64,000 nucleotides of DNA from the NCBI GenBank assembly GCA_021828105.1, contig JAKATG010000026.1, positions 1 through 64,000 on the forward strand. Reading direction: 5' to 3'. Source of the stretch: Taklimakanibacter sp021828105. Lineage in GTDB: Bacteria > Pseudomonadota > Alphaproteobacteria > Rhizobiales > Aestuariivirgaceae. This document shows, piece after piece, positions 33,104 through 41,792 of this stretch (within the stretch, counting starts at the first letter, position 1; every line of letters begins with the position of its first letter). The position numbers and the translations under genes are program-made. The notes beneath the pieces were generated by a model, which worked only from the letters and a program-made list of their open reading frames with translations, ran no database searches and had not been told where the DNA came from.

Positions 33104-33882
33104 GGCCGAAGCTCACGATGCAGGGCTGGCGCCTCTTCATCTTCCTGGTGATCGCCTTTCTGGTAACGCCGCTCATCCTCGTCATCTTGTTCAGCTTCAA
33201 TTCATCGGCGCTGACCAGCCTGCCGCTCACCGGCTTCACCTTCGACTGGTATCGCCGCCTCTTCGCCAATGAGAGTTTTTGGCCGGCCTTGACCAACAGC
33301 CTGATCATAGGCTTCACCGTCGCGGTCCTGTCGGTCGTGGTGGGCACGCTCGCCGCTTTGGCGCTTGTGCGCTTCAAACCGAAGGGCGCCGACCGGTTGA
33401 TGGCCCTGCTTTCGGCCCCGATGATGATGCCCGCCCTCATCATCGGCATAGCGCTCCTGGTCTTCTTTAAGCGCCTCCTCGACGTCCCGCTCGGTCTGCC
33501 GACGGTCATTCTCGGCCATCTGGTGATCATCCAGCCTTTCGTCATCGCCATCCTCCATGCGCGGCTCGCGACATTCGACTGGTCGCTGGTCGAGAGCGCC
33601 CGCGATCTCGGCGCCTCGCCGCTCAGGGCCTTCGCCACCATCACCTTGCCGATCATCCAGCCGACCATCGTCGGCGCCGCACTGATCGCGCTTTCCATCT
33701 CGCTCGACGATTTCGTCATCACTTTTCTCACCATCGGCGCCGGCAACACCTTGCCGACCATGGTCTGGGGCCTGGTGCGCACCTCGCTCGATCCCACCAT
33801 CAATGCGCTCGCCACTTTGCTGCTTGTCCTCAGCATCGGATCGACCATAGTGGCCCTGTCGGTCAGCCGGTATCGCGGGTGA
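33100..33882 (+). CDS. ABC transporter permease (PotC type)
   Basis: A 260-residue permease. It has an N-terminal span, the FSFNSSALTSLPLTGFTFDW segment typical of PotC, EAA-like ESARDLGASPLRAFATITLP, and LDDFVITFLTIGAGNTLPTM. It overlaps the PotB-type gene by four bases and is followed by an SDR gene. No PotA-type ATPase is encoded in this operon. Confidence 0.92.
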   Translation: MRPKLTMQGWRLFIFLVIAFLVTPLILVILFSFNSSALTSLPLTGFTFDWYRRLFANESFWPALTNSLIIGFTVAVLSVVVGTLAALALVRFKPKGADRLMALLSAPMMMPALIIGIALLVFFKRLLDVPLGLPTVILGHLVIIQPFVIAILHARLATFDWSLVESARDLGASPLRAFATITLPIIQPTIVGAALIALSISLDDFVITFLTIGAGNTLPTMVWGLVRTSLDPTINALATLLLVLSIGSTIVALSVSRYRG

Positions 33883-33886
33883 AAGG

Positions 33887-34654
33887 ATGATGGTCTTCGA
33901 CTATAGCGGGAAATCCGTGTTGGTGACGGGCGCGGGCCGGGGCTTGGGCTTTGCCATCGCGCAAGCCTTCCTTGCCGCCGGCGCCAGCGTCTTCCTCAAT
34001 GACCGCACCGCCGAGCAGGTCGATGCCGCAATCGCCAAGGCCGGTGGGGGCGAACACCTGATTCCGGCCCCGGCCGACCTCGCGACCGCTAAAGGAGCGG
34101 CTCTGGCCCTGGCGCCAGTGCTCCGCCACGGCCGGCTCGACATCCTGGTCAACAATGCGGCGGTCAATATCGAGAAGCCGATCGAAGAGACCGACGATGC
34201 GCATTGGGACCTGCATCTGGCGGTCGTGCTGAAGGCCGCCTTCTTCACCACGCGCACCGCTTTGCCTTTGCTCACGCAATCGCAAGGCTCGGTCGTCAAT
34301 ATCGCCTCCGAGCTCGGTCTCCAGGCGATCGCCGACAACATCGCCTATGTTTCGGCGAAGCACGGCCTCATCGCCATGACGCGATCCATGGCGCTCGAGC
34401 TGGCGCCACTCAACATCCGCCTCAACGCGCTCTGTCCCGGCACGATGGATACCGAGCTGATGCAGGATTGTGCCAGGGCGAGCGGTGATCCCGACGATTA
34501 CTATCGAAGGTTCCGGCAGTATCATCCGCTCGGACGGCTTGCCACGCCGCAGGAGATCGCGGCCTTCGTGCTCTGCCTCGCCTCGCCCGCCGCCGCCTTC
34601 ATGACGGGGAGCGCGGTGGCGATCGATGGCGGCAGCTCGGCGGGGAGGATGTGA
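33887..34654 (+). CDS. SDR family oxidoreductase
   Basis: A 255-residue short-chain dehydrogenase with cofactor motif TGAGRGLGFA, NNAAVN, and active-site YVSAK. The C-terminus MTGSAVAIDGGSSAGRM is typical. Either ATG 33887 or the adjacent ATG 33890 may start it, behind GAAAGG. It sits in an operon with another SDR and an SMP-30 lactonase, suggesting oxidation of a sugar to a lactone. Overlaps the next gene by one base. Confidence 0.88.
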   Translation: MMVFDYSGKSVLVTGAGRGLGFAIAQAFLAAGASVFLNDRTAEQVDAAIAKAGGGEHLIPAPADLATAKGAALALAPVLRHGRLDILVNNAAVNIEKPIEETDDAHWDLHLAVVLKAAFFTTRTALPLLTQSQGSVVNIASELGLQAIADNIAYVSAKHGLIAMTRSMALELAPLNIRLNALCPGTMDTELMQDCARASGDPDDYYRRFRQYHPLGRLATPQEIAAFVLCLASPAAAFMTGSAVAIDGGSSAGRM

Positions 34655-35406
34655 TGGCTCTGCTGTCCGGAAAGCGCGTCCTGGTGACCGGATCGACGCG
34701 CGGCATCGGCCGCGCCACGGCCGAGCTCTTTCTGGCGAAAGGGGCCGAGGTCATCGTGCATGGGAGGAGCCGGGGCGATGTCGACCGCACGATCGATGAG
34801 CTCGGCCATCGCGATCGGATCACGGGACATGCCGCCGATCTGGCGCGCCGCGGCGAGACGAAGCGCCTCGCTGAGGAAGCGGGCGCAATCGATATATTGG
34901 TGAATTGCGCCGGCATCTATATCGAGAAGTCCATCATCAACTCGGATGAGGCCTTCTTCGACCGCACCATCGAGATCAACCTGACCGCGGGCTTCCTGCT
35001 CAGCCGATCGCTGTTGCCTTCTCTGCGGCAGAGGCGCGGCGTCATCGTCAATGTCAGCTCCGATGCCGGCCTCCTGGGCTATGGCGGGAGCTCTGTCTAT
35101 GCCGCCTCGAAAGGCGCCGTCATCGGCCTGACCAAGGCGCTCGCGGTGGAGCTCGCCCCCGATGTCCGGGCGCTCTGCATCTGTCCGGGACCGGTCGCGA
35201 CCGACATGATGGAGAATGCCGTCAAGGCCACGTCCGATCCCGAAGCGGCGCGCCGGCAATGGGCGAGTTTTCCGCTGCTCGGCCGCGTCGCTCGTCCAAG
35301 CGAGATCGCCGAGGCCATTGTCTTTGCGGCATCGCCCGCCGCGAGCTTCGCCACCGGCAGCATCATCACCATCGATGGCGGCACAACCGCCGGCAAACGA
35401 GTTTGA
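34654..35406 (+). CDS. SDR family oxidoreductase
   Basis: A 250-residue short-chain dehydrogenase. Motifs: TGSTRGIGRA, NCAGIY, active-site Ser in VNVSSDAG and YAASK, C-terminal FATGSIITIDGGTTAGK. It shares only moderate similarity with the preceding SDR, so the pair is unlikely to be a recent tandem copy. I placed the start at ATG 34654 behind GGGGAGG; a GTG three bases earlier is also in frame. Confidence 0.88.
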   Translation: MALLSGKRVLVTGSTRGIGRATAELFLAKGAEVIVHGRSRGDVDRTIDELGHRDRITGHAADLARRGETKRLAEEAGAIDILVNCAGIYIEKSIINSDEAFFDRTIEINLTAGFLLSRSLLPSLRQRRGVIVNVSSDAGLLGYGGSSVYAASKGAVIGLTKALAVELAPDVRALCICPGPVATDMMENAVKATSDPEAARRQWASFPLLGRVARPSEIAEAIVFAASPAASFATGSIITIDGGTTAGKRV

Positions 35407-35419
35407 GAGGAAAACGAAC

Positions 35420-36304
35420 ATGAGCGGTTCCGATTGGCAGATCTGCGCCCAAACGCATGACAGGCTGGGCGAAAGCATCTTGTGGCATCCTACCGAACAG
35501 GCGCTCTATTGGATCGATTTCTATGGGCCCTTCGTGCATCGGCGGAAACAGGCGAAGGGTCCGGTCGAGACCTGGAAGATCGATGCCGGCAAGGCGATCG
35601 GATCGCTGGTCTTCGCCGACAAGGGCCGCCTCCTTCTGGCGCTCGACAACGGTCTCTATCTCTTTGATCCCGCGACCGGCAAGACCACGGCGTTTGCCGA
35701 TCCGAAAAAGGGCCGCACCGATTTGGGCTTCAATGACGGCAAGATCGATCGCGCCGGGCGCTATTGGATCGGAACTTATGATGTCCCGGAAGTCTCGCCC
35801 AACGCCATCTTCTATCGCGTTGCCGCCGACGGGACGGCGACCGTCGCCGATGACGGCTTCGTCGTCTGCAACGGTCCCAGTTTTTCGCCCGACAACCGCA
35901 AGCTCTATTTCAGCGATTCCTATGGCCGCCGCATCCTCTCCTATGACCTCGGCCAGGACGGGACGCTGTCGGGCAAGCGCACTTTCATTCAGTTTGGACC
36001 GGATGACGGCCTGCCCGATGGGCTGACCGTCGACAGCGCCGGCAATATCTGGTGCGCGCTCTATGCCGGAAGCAAGGTCGTGTGCCTCGATCCGCAAGGG
36101 ACGATCAAGCTGTCGCTGCCGCTCCCCACGGCCCATGTCACCAGCCTGTGCTTCGGCGGGCCGGGGCTCAAGACGCTCCATGTCACGACGGGATGGGGCG
36201 CCGGAACGACGGAAGAAACCAAGGCACAGGATATTGGCGGCTCGGTCTTCATGCGGCCGGTCGATATTCCGGGCCTGCCGGAGCCGATCATCACCCTTTC
36301 CTAG
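35420..36304 (+). CDS. SMP-30/gluconolactonase family lactonase
   Basis: A 294-residue six-bladed beta-propeller lactonase. Visible segments are LGESILWHPTEQALYWIDF with a metal-binding Glu, FNDGKIDRAGRYWIGT, NGPSFSPDNRKLYFSDS and PDGLTVDSAGNIWCA, all typical of the family. It would hydrolyse the sugar lactone produced by the upstream dehydrogenases to a sugar acid, the substrate type of the enolase-superfamily enzyme. The 3' end overlaps the convergent malic enzyme gene by 14 bases. Confidence 0.9.
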   Translation: MSGSDWQICAQTHDRLGESILWHPTEQALYWIDFYGPFVHRRKQAKGPVETWKIDAGKAIGSLVFADKGRLLLALDNGLYLFDPATGKTTAFADPKKGRTDLGFNDGKIDRAGRYWIGTYDVPEVSPNAIFYRVAADGTATVADDGFVVCNGPSFSPDNRKLYFSDSYGRRILSYDLGQDGTLSGKRTFIQFGPDDGLPDGLTVDSAGNIWCALYAGSKVVCLDPQGTIKLSLPLPTAHVTSLCFGGPGLKTLHVTTGWGAGTTEETKAQDIGGSVFMRPVDIPGLPEPIITLS

Positions 36305-37565
36305 GCAGGCTCGCTTGCCGTTCCGCGACCAGCTGCGTCAGCGCCAAAGTGCGGGACCGCACTTCCCCCGGTCTCACGCTGATTTGGGCAAGCCCTTCCG
36401 ACACCGCCGCCAGCGCAGCGGCCTCGGCTACGCTCGCATGGGTGAGAGGATCGAGCGGCGAGGGCAGGATATGCTCGGTGTCGTTGCTGCCGAGCCTCGC
36501 CAGCATGCGCGATGCGGCAAGGCACATGCCGATCGAGACGGACTTCGCTTTCGTATCGAGCGCGCCCCGCATGAGGCCGGGGAAAGCCAGCACATTGTTG
36601 CAGTGATTGGGGAAGTCGAACCGCCCGCTGGCCGCGATCGCAGCACCCGCGGCGCGCGCTCTGTCGGGCGATATCTCGGGCTCGGGATTGGCGAGCGCAA
36701 AAACGATCGGATCCTTGGCCATCGCGCGGATCATTTTTTCATCGACGATGCCGCCGACCGAGAGACCGATGAAGACGTCCGCCCCCTTCAGCGCATCGGC
36801 AAGGCCGCCGGTCAGTTGCGAACGGTTGCTGCGCGCCGCGATCTCGCGCCAATAATCATGCGCCAGCGGATCCCCGGCCTTCAATATGCCGTTGCGGTCG
36901 ACGGCCACGATATCGCCGACACCGAGCGCCTCCAGCATGAAGATCGTCGCCGAGCCGGCCGCGCCCACGCCATTGACCACGACTCGGACATCGCCGGGTT
37001 TCCGCCCCGTGAGCTCCAGCGCCTTGATGAGGCCGCCCAGCGCCACCGTCGCCGTTCCATATTGATCGTCGTGAATGACCGGAATCGACAGCCTTTCATC
37101 CAGTGAACGCAATATCCGGAAGCAATGCGGTGCCGCGACATCTTCCATGTTGATGCCGCCAAAACTCGGCTCGAGGGCCGCCACCACGTCGCAGAACTGT
37201 TCCGGGCTTTTGACATCGAGGCACAATGGCATGCAGTCGATGCCGGCCAGCGCCTTGAACATCACCGCCTTGCCTTCCATCACCGGCATGCCGGCATGGG
37301 GCCCGACATTGCCGAAGCCCAGCACCGCCGTGCCGTCGGTGACCAGCGCCACCATATTGTCCTTGGTCGTCTGCCGGCCGAGCTCTTCCGGATGCGCCAA
37401 CAGCCGGCGCACAACATGGCCGACGCCTGGCGTATAGGCGACCGCCATATCGGCCAGCGTCTCGGCGCCTACCTTGGGCAGGATCTCGATCTTGCCATGG
37501 CCGGAATAGACGTCGCGCCCGAAGGCCAGCGCCCGGTCCTCGAAGGTCGACGATGCGTCATTCAT
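36291..37565 (-). CDS. malic enzyme (NAD(P)-dependent, short form)
   Basis: A 424-residue oxidative decarboxylase of malate or a related beta-hydroxy acid. It shows AVAYTPGVGHVV, GLGxVGP-like FGNVGPHAGMPVMEGKA, INMEDVAAPHCF, IPVIHDDQYGTA and the nucleotide-binding VVNGVGAAGSATIFML. It lacks the C-terminal phosphotransacetylase-like domain of longer bacterial forms. It is the last gene of a 12-gene operon; its start overlaps the HD-like gene stop (ATGA). In this context it may act on a pathway intermediate or feed pyruvate formation. Confidence 0.88.
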   Translation of the reverse strand: MNDASSTFEDRALAFGRDVYSGHGKIEILPKVGAETLADMAVAYTPGVGHVVRRLLAHPEELGRQTTKDNMVALVTDGTAVLGFGNVGPHAGMPVMEGKAVMFKALAGIDCMPLCLDVKSPEQFCDVVAALEPSFGGINMEDVAAPHCFRILRSLDERLSIPVIHDDQYGTATVALGGLIKALELTGRKPGDVRVVVNGVGAAGSATIFMLEALGVGDIVAVDRNGILKAGDPLAHDYWREIAARSNRSQLTGGLADALKGADVFIGLSVGGIVDEKMIRAMAKDPIVFALANPEPEISPDRARAAGAAIAASGRFDFPNHCNNVLAFPGLMRGALDTKAKSVSIGMCLAASRMLARLGSNDTEHILPSPLDPLTHASVAEAAALAAVSEGLAQISVRPGEVRSRTLALTQLVAERQASLPRKG

Positions 37566-38719
37566 GCGGCGACCAGCCGGTCGAGGGTGCGGAAGGCGGC
37601 ATCCTCGTCCTCGCGCACCAGGATCTCATAGAGCGTGATCTGGCTGAGCTGCGACCACACATAGTTCTTGAGCTGGTTGAACGGCTTTCCGGCCTGGTCG
37701 CACTCCTTGAGCTTGAGCCGGCTTGCCGCGAACTGGCGCAGCATCGGCTCGGTATAGAGATGCGCGGCGCCCATCGTATAGGGCCAGTTCATGTCGGCGA
37801 GATGAGTGACCCATTGCTCGGCCGGCTGCGGCGCCAGTACCACCTCGCCGCCTTTCCTTTCGAGCAGGCCGTAACCGACCGGATCGACATTGGCCAGCAC
37901 GGCGGCGGCCTTGATGAAATGGGCGACACGGTCGAGCCCGACCCAGTTCGTCACCACCTTGCGGCCGTCCATCGACGCATTGAGCGCGGAGAGCTGATGC
38001 GCCGCCGCCATGGCCATGACGATCCGGCTGTCGAAGCGGCGATGCATCAGCTCGGCCGTCACATAGATGCAGTGCGCATGCCAGGTATCGTCATAGACGG
38101 TGCGCGGCTCCTCGAGCCAGGTGCCGTCCTGCTGCCACTGATAAAGCCAGACCTTCGGATATTCATGCACCAGGAGGCCCGCCACCGACACGTCGCGATT
38201 GATCGGCACGCCATAGACCTGGCGGTAATTCTGCGTATAGGCATCGGCCATGCGGATATTATAGGCGACCGTCAGTGCGAGCCCGCCCGGATGCGCATTG
38301 TAGAAATCATTATGGCTCGAGGGCGCGGTGAGATAGGTCTGCGGCGACATGTGCCCCCTGGGCCACACATGGTCGGGATCGTCCGCCGCATTGAAGAAGC
38401 CGAGCTTGACCATTTCCTTGAACAGCTTTCGCCGGTCGTCGTCGCTCGGATACAATTCAAGGAAGGTGATCTTAGGTCCCGTGATGCATTCGGTCATCAG
38501 CCGGCGATAATCGGCATCCTCGAGGCTGGCCGCGGTGCGCAGGAGCTCGTTATAGATGCCCATGATCATCAAGGACGAGCGCGCCATGTCCTCGGGCGAC
38601 ATGGCGATCACCTCCTCCAGCCGCCGTTGCGGTGCCAGTTCCAGGTCGTCGGAAAATTTCGCATAGGCGAACTTTCCGGGCAGTCCGCCATGCTTGCCGC
38701 AAGCGCCTGTCACACACAT
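37562..38719 (-). CDS. HD-domain-like protein of unknown function
   Basis: A 385-residue cytosolic protein I cannot assign. The spacing of SSHNDFYNAHPGGLALTVAY (His 136, 143), GLLVHEYPK (His 185-Glu 186), TWHAHCIYV (His 214, 216) and AAAHQ (His 241) resembles the metal-binding pattern of HD phosphohydrolases, with HE in place of HD. The N-terminus MCVTGACGKHGG is Cys-rich. An excellent AAGGAGGAATTC site precedes ATG 38719, which lies inside the upstream ATPase gene. It is embedded in a catabolic operon, so a hydrolase or metal-dependent oxygenase role is possible. Confidence 0.75.
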   Translation of the reverse strand: MCVTGACGKHGGLPGKFAYAKFSDDLELAPQRRLEEVIAMSPEDMARSSLMIMGIYNELLRTAASLEDADYRRLMTECITGPKITFLELYPSDDDRRKLFKEMVKLGFFNAADDPDHVWPRGHMSPQTYLTAPSSHNDFYNAHPGGLALTVAYNIRMADAYTQNYRQVYGVPINRDVSVAGLLVHEYPKVWLYQWQQDGTWLEEPRTVYDDTWHAHCIYVTAELMHRRFDSRIVMAMAAAHQLSALNASMDGRKVVTNWVGLDRVAHFIKAAAVLANVDPVGYGLLERKGGEVVLAPQPAEQWVTHLADMNWPYTMGAAHLYTEPMLRQFAASRLKLKECDQAGKPFNQLKNYVWSQLSQITLYEILVREDEDAAFRTLDRLVAA

Positions 38720-39837
38720 GTGAATTCCTCCTTCTTCGCAAGATCGGCTTCGTCGCGATCGGTGGTGATGAACAATTTCGTGTCCCGGTCGAGGATGCGG
38801 CCGCTTTTCACCGTGAAACCAAACCAGGCCGGCCCTTCGCTCTCAACCGGATGATCGGCCGCGGTCCTGACCTTGATGAGGTGATCACCGAGCTTCACAT
38901 CCAGGATTTGATGGCTACCCAAGTGTTCGATCCACAGGACTTCGCCCGCAAAGGGTGTCTCGGGAGAGGGCCTGGATGCCGCCTGGATTTCTTCCGGCCT
39001 GATTCCAACGGCGGCATGAGCCGGAAGAGGTCCGGCACTTGCGACAGCCGTTGTGAAACCGGACCCGACCGCCTGCGGCGCGCCATTCTTCGGTTTCAGC
39101 TCGACAGGCAGGATATTCATGGGCGGCGAACCGATGAAGCGCGCCACGAATTCGCTCGCCGGCCGGTGATAGACATCATCCGGCGTGCCCACTTGCTCGA
39201 ACCGGCCATTGTTGAGGACGCCGATGCGGTCCGACATCGACAAGGCCTCGATCTGGTCATGCGTCACATAGAGGATCGTCTGGCCGGTCTCGCGATGCAG
39301 CTTCTTGAATTCGAGCCGCAAAGCGATGCGGATACGTGCATCGAGATTGGTGAGGGGCTCGTCGAGCATCAGGAGATCGGCCGGATGGCTGATGGCCCGG
39401 CCGATGGCGACCCGTTGCTGCTCGCCGCCCGAGAAGGTGCGTGGCAACCGGGACAGCAAATGATCGACCTTGAGCAGATTGGCGACCTCATCGACGCGCG
39501 CCTTGACCGCCGCCTCCGCCATCCCGGCGACGCGCAAAGGGAAGGCAACATTCTCGAAACCGGTGCGATCGGGGAACAGAGCGATATTCTGGAACAGCAG
39601 GCTCACTTTCCGCTCGCGCGGCTGCAGCGCGCCGAGATCCCGGCCCTTGAGCGCGATCGTACCGCGATCCTGCCGCTCTAGGCCGGCGATCGTCTTGAGC
39701 AGCGTCGACTTGCCGGCATTGGTCGGTCCGACAATGGTGAAGAACTCACCTTTGCGAAGCCTGAGATCGATGTCGGACAGAGCCGTCACTTTGCCGGGAT
39801 AAGTCTTGGTGATGTCTTTGAGCGCGAGCCAATCCAT
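38710..39837 (-). CDS. CUT1-type ABC transporter ATP-binding protein (first of two)
   Basis: A 375-residue MalK/UgpC-like ATPase. Walker A reads GPTNAGKSTLLK (unusual Asn-Ala), signature FSGGEQQRVAIGRA, Walker B LLMLDEPLTNLD, then the H-loop YVTHDQIEA and a C-terminal TOBE-like regulatory domain. It overlaps the second ATPase gene by one base. Paired ATPases of this kind occur in the rhizobial glycerol importer GlpSTPQV, which may be a useful comparison. Confidence 0.9.
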   Translation of the reverse strand: MDWLALKDITKTYPGKVTALSDIDLRLRKGEFFTIVGPTNAGKSTLLKTIAGLERQDRGTIALKGRDLGALQPRERKVSLLFQNIALFPDRTGFENVAFPLRVAGMAEAAVKARVDEVANLLKVDHLLSRLPRTFSGGEQQRVAIGRAISHPADLLMLDEPLTNLDARIRIALRLEFKKLHRETGQTILYVTHDQIEALSMSDRIGVLNNGRFEQVGTPDDVYHRPASEFVARFIGSPPMNILPVELKPKNGAPQAVGSGFTTAVASAGPLPAHAAVGIRPEEIQAASRPSPETPFAGEVLWIEHLGSHQILDVKLGDHLIKVRTAADHPVESEGPAWFGFTVKSGRILDRDTKLFITTDRDEADLAKKEEFTCV

Positions 39838-40910
39838 CAGGCGGCCTCCGGCAGGACGACCTGGTCATTGTCGCCGCGGATGAGATGGACCTTGGCCGCA
39901 TTCACGCTGGCCCACAGTTGATCGCCCGGCGCGGCGAAGCCCGGGCGCATGATCGCGGCGGCAACCGCATCGCCATAATCGACATAGGCGACATGCTCGG
40001 CCCCCAGATTCTCGACAAAGCGCACGATGGTCCGGGCCGCGCCGGCGCTCTTCTCGCGCGCGAGCCTGAGGTCGTGCGGCCGGATGCCGAGCAGATGCAG
40101 GCCCTGGGGCGCATCGCTGACGCGCAAGGCGATCGCTTCATGCAGGGCCGTCACCGCCCGGCCCTCGATCACTTGGCAGGGAACCAGGTTGATGGGCGGA
40201 TCGCCGATGAACTCGGCAACGAAGCGCGTCCGGGGCCGGTGATAGATCTCCTGCGGCGTGCCGATCTGCTCGATGACGCCTTGCCGCATCACCGCGATCC
40301 GGTCTGACATCGCCATGGCCTCGACCTGGTCATGCGTCACATAGAGCACGGTCTGGCCGAGGCTCTTCTGGATCTGCTTGAGCTCGCTGCGCAGCGAGGC
40401 GCGCAAACCCGCATCGAGATTGGACATGGGCTCATCGAGCAGCAGCAGGCGCGGCTCCGTCACCAGCACGCGGGCGATGGCGACACGCTGCATCTCGCTC
40501 ATATTGAGGCTGGCGCCGCGGCGGTCGAGCAGTGCGGTGAGATCGAGCTTGGCCGCGATATCGGCAATGCGCCGTCCGCGCTCGGCGCGGGCGACAGCTT
40601 GCGCCTCGAGACCGAAAGCCAGATTGCTCTTGACGGTCAGCCGGCTGAAGACTGCATAGTCCTGGAACACCATCCCGATCCGGCGGCGGCCGGGCGGCGT
40701 GTCATTGACCGGTTTGCCGTCGATGGCGATGGTCCCGGCGCTCGGCGTCTCGAAGCCCGCGATCATCGCGAGCGTCGTCGACTTGCCGCAGCCCGACGCG
40801 CCGAGCAGCGACAGGAACTCTCCCGACGCCAGCGTGAGGTCGAGGCCGCGCACCGCCTCGACGCCGTCATAGCTCTTGGCCAGCCCCTTGAGCGCGAGCC
40901 GCGGGGTCAT
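39837..40910 (-). CDS. CUT1-type ABC transporter ATP-binding protein (second, altered signature)
   Basis: A 357-residue ATPase with Walker A GASGCGKSTTLAMIAG, Q-loop VFQDYAVFSRLTV and Walker B LLLLDEPMSNLDAG. The ABC signature reads LNMSEMQRVAIARV instead of LSGGQ, so one ATP site of a heterodimer may be degenerate. A long upstream reading frame is open, but the start is set to ATG 40910, which overlaps the permease stop by four bases. Confidence 0.9.
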   Translation of the reverse strand: MTPRLALKGLAKSYDGVEAVRGLDLTLASGEFLSLLGASGCGKSTTLAMIAGFETPSAGTIAIDGKPVNDTPPGRRRIGMVFQDYAVFSRLTVKSNLAFGLEAQAVARAERGRRIADIAAKLDLTALLDRRGASLNMSEMQRVAIARVLVTEPRLLLLDEPMSNLDAGLRASLRSELKQIQKSLGQTVLYVTHDQVEAMAMSDRIAVMRQGVIEQIGTPQEIYHRPRTRFVAEFIGDPPINLVPCQVIEGRAVTALHEAIALRVSDAPQGLHLLGIRPHDLRLAREKSAGAARTIVRFVENLGAEHVAYVDYGDAVAAAIMRPGFAAPGDQLWASVNAAKVHLIRGDNDQVVLPEAA

Positions 40911-41791
40911 CTTTTCACCGCGCCGAGTGTCAGGCCGCGCACCAGATGCCTCTGGATGAGATAGCCGAAGCAGATCACCGGGAGCGTCGATATGGCGCCC
41001 ATGGCGGCCTGCACGCCATAAAGCTTGCCGGAGGAGGCCGAGACATAATTGGCGACCTGCAGCGTGACGGTGACGATCTTGCCCGAGGTCAATACCAGCG
41101 CGAAGAGGAACTCCGACCAGTTGAGGATGAAAATAAAAAGTGCCGTCGCCAGGATGCCACCGCGGATCAGGGGCAGCGTGACCTTGATGAAAGCTTCCAC
41201 CCGGCTCATGCCATGCACCATGGCGGCACCCTCGAGCTCGGCCGGCGCATCCTCGATGAAGGAGCGGATCATCCAGATCGAGAAAGGCAATGTGAAGGCC
41301 GTATAAGCGAGGATCATGCCGGCATAAGTGTCGGCGAGCCTCAGCATGGCAAAGAGCGCCACCATCGGCACCACCACCGCGATCGGCGGCATCATCCTGA
41401 CGGTCAGGAACTGGAACGGATAGTTCTCGCCGCCCGTCCGGAAGCGCACGATCGAATAGGCGGCGAGCGTGCCGAAGACGACCGACAGGATCGTCGCCAC
41501 CGTCGAGATGATGGCGCTGTCCTGGAACGCCTTCCAGGCGCTGCCCGATACCTTGTAGTCGAGCGAGCCCGCTTGCGTGGCGGCGAAGTCGCGCGCCGCT
41601 TGCGGGAAGAACACGATCCGGTAGTTCTGCAAGGTCGGCTGCTCGGTGAGCCAGACCGGCGGCCAGGCCGCCCATTCGTCATAGGGCTTGATCGAGGTCG
41701 CGAGTAGCCAGTAGATCGGGAAGAAGGCGATGAGCATGCCGAGAATGACGGCAAAGCGCTTGAGGCCTGTTGCCAGCACGTTTCTTGCCAT
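40907..41791 (-). CDS. CUT1 ABC transporter permease (MalG type)
   Basis: A 294-residue permease with six spans. The N-terminal FPIYWLLATSIKPYDEW and EAA loop ELEGAAMVHGMSRVEAFIKVTLP, then FILNWSEFLFALVL, are typical. The start at ATG 41791 follows the previous permease stop by one base; upstream in-frame codons fall within that gene. Partner of the 41793-42743 permease. Confidence 0.9.
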   Translation of the reverse strand: MARNVLATGLKRFAVILGMLIAFFPIYWLLATSIKPYDEWAAWPPVWLTEQPTLQNYRIVFFPQAARDFAATQAGSLDYKVSGSAWKAFQDSAIISTVATILSVVFGTLAAYSIVRFRTGGENYPFQFLTVRMMPPIAVVVPMVALFAMLRLADTYAGMILAYTAFTLPFSIWMIRSFIEDAPAELEGAAMVHGMSRVEAFIKVTLPLIRGGILATALFIFILNWSEFLFALVLTSGKIVTVTLQVANYVSASSGKLYGVQAAMGAISTLPVICFGYLIQRHLVRGLTLGAVKR

Positions 41792-41792
41792 C

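Noticed and set aside
39837..41675. Single 612-codon reading of the second ATPase fused to upstream sequence
   Set aside because: The upstream 255 codons are an out-of-frame reading of the permease gene; the true ATPase starts at 40910 with an ATGA overlap.
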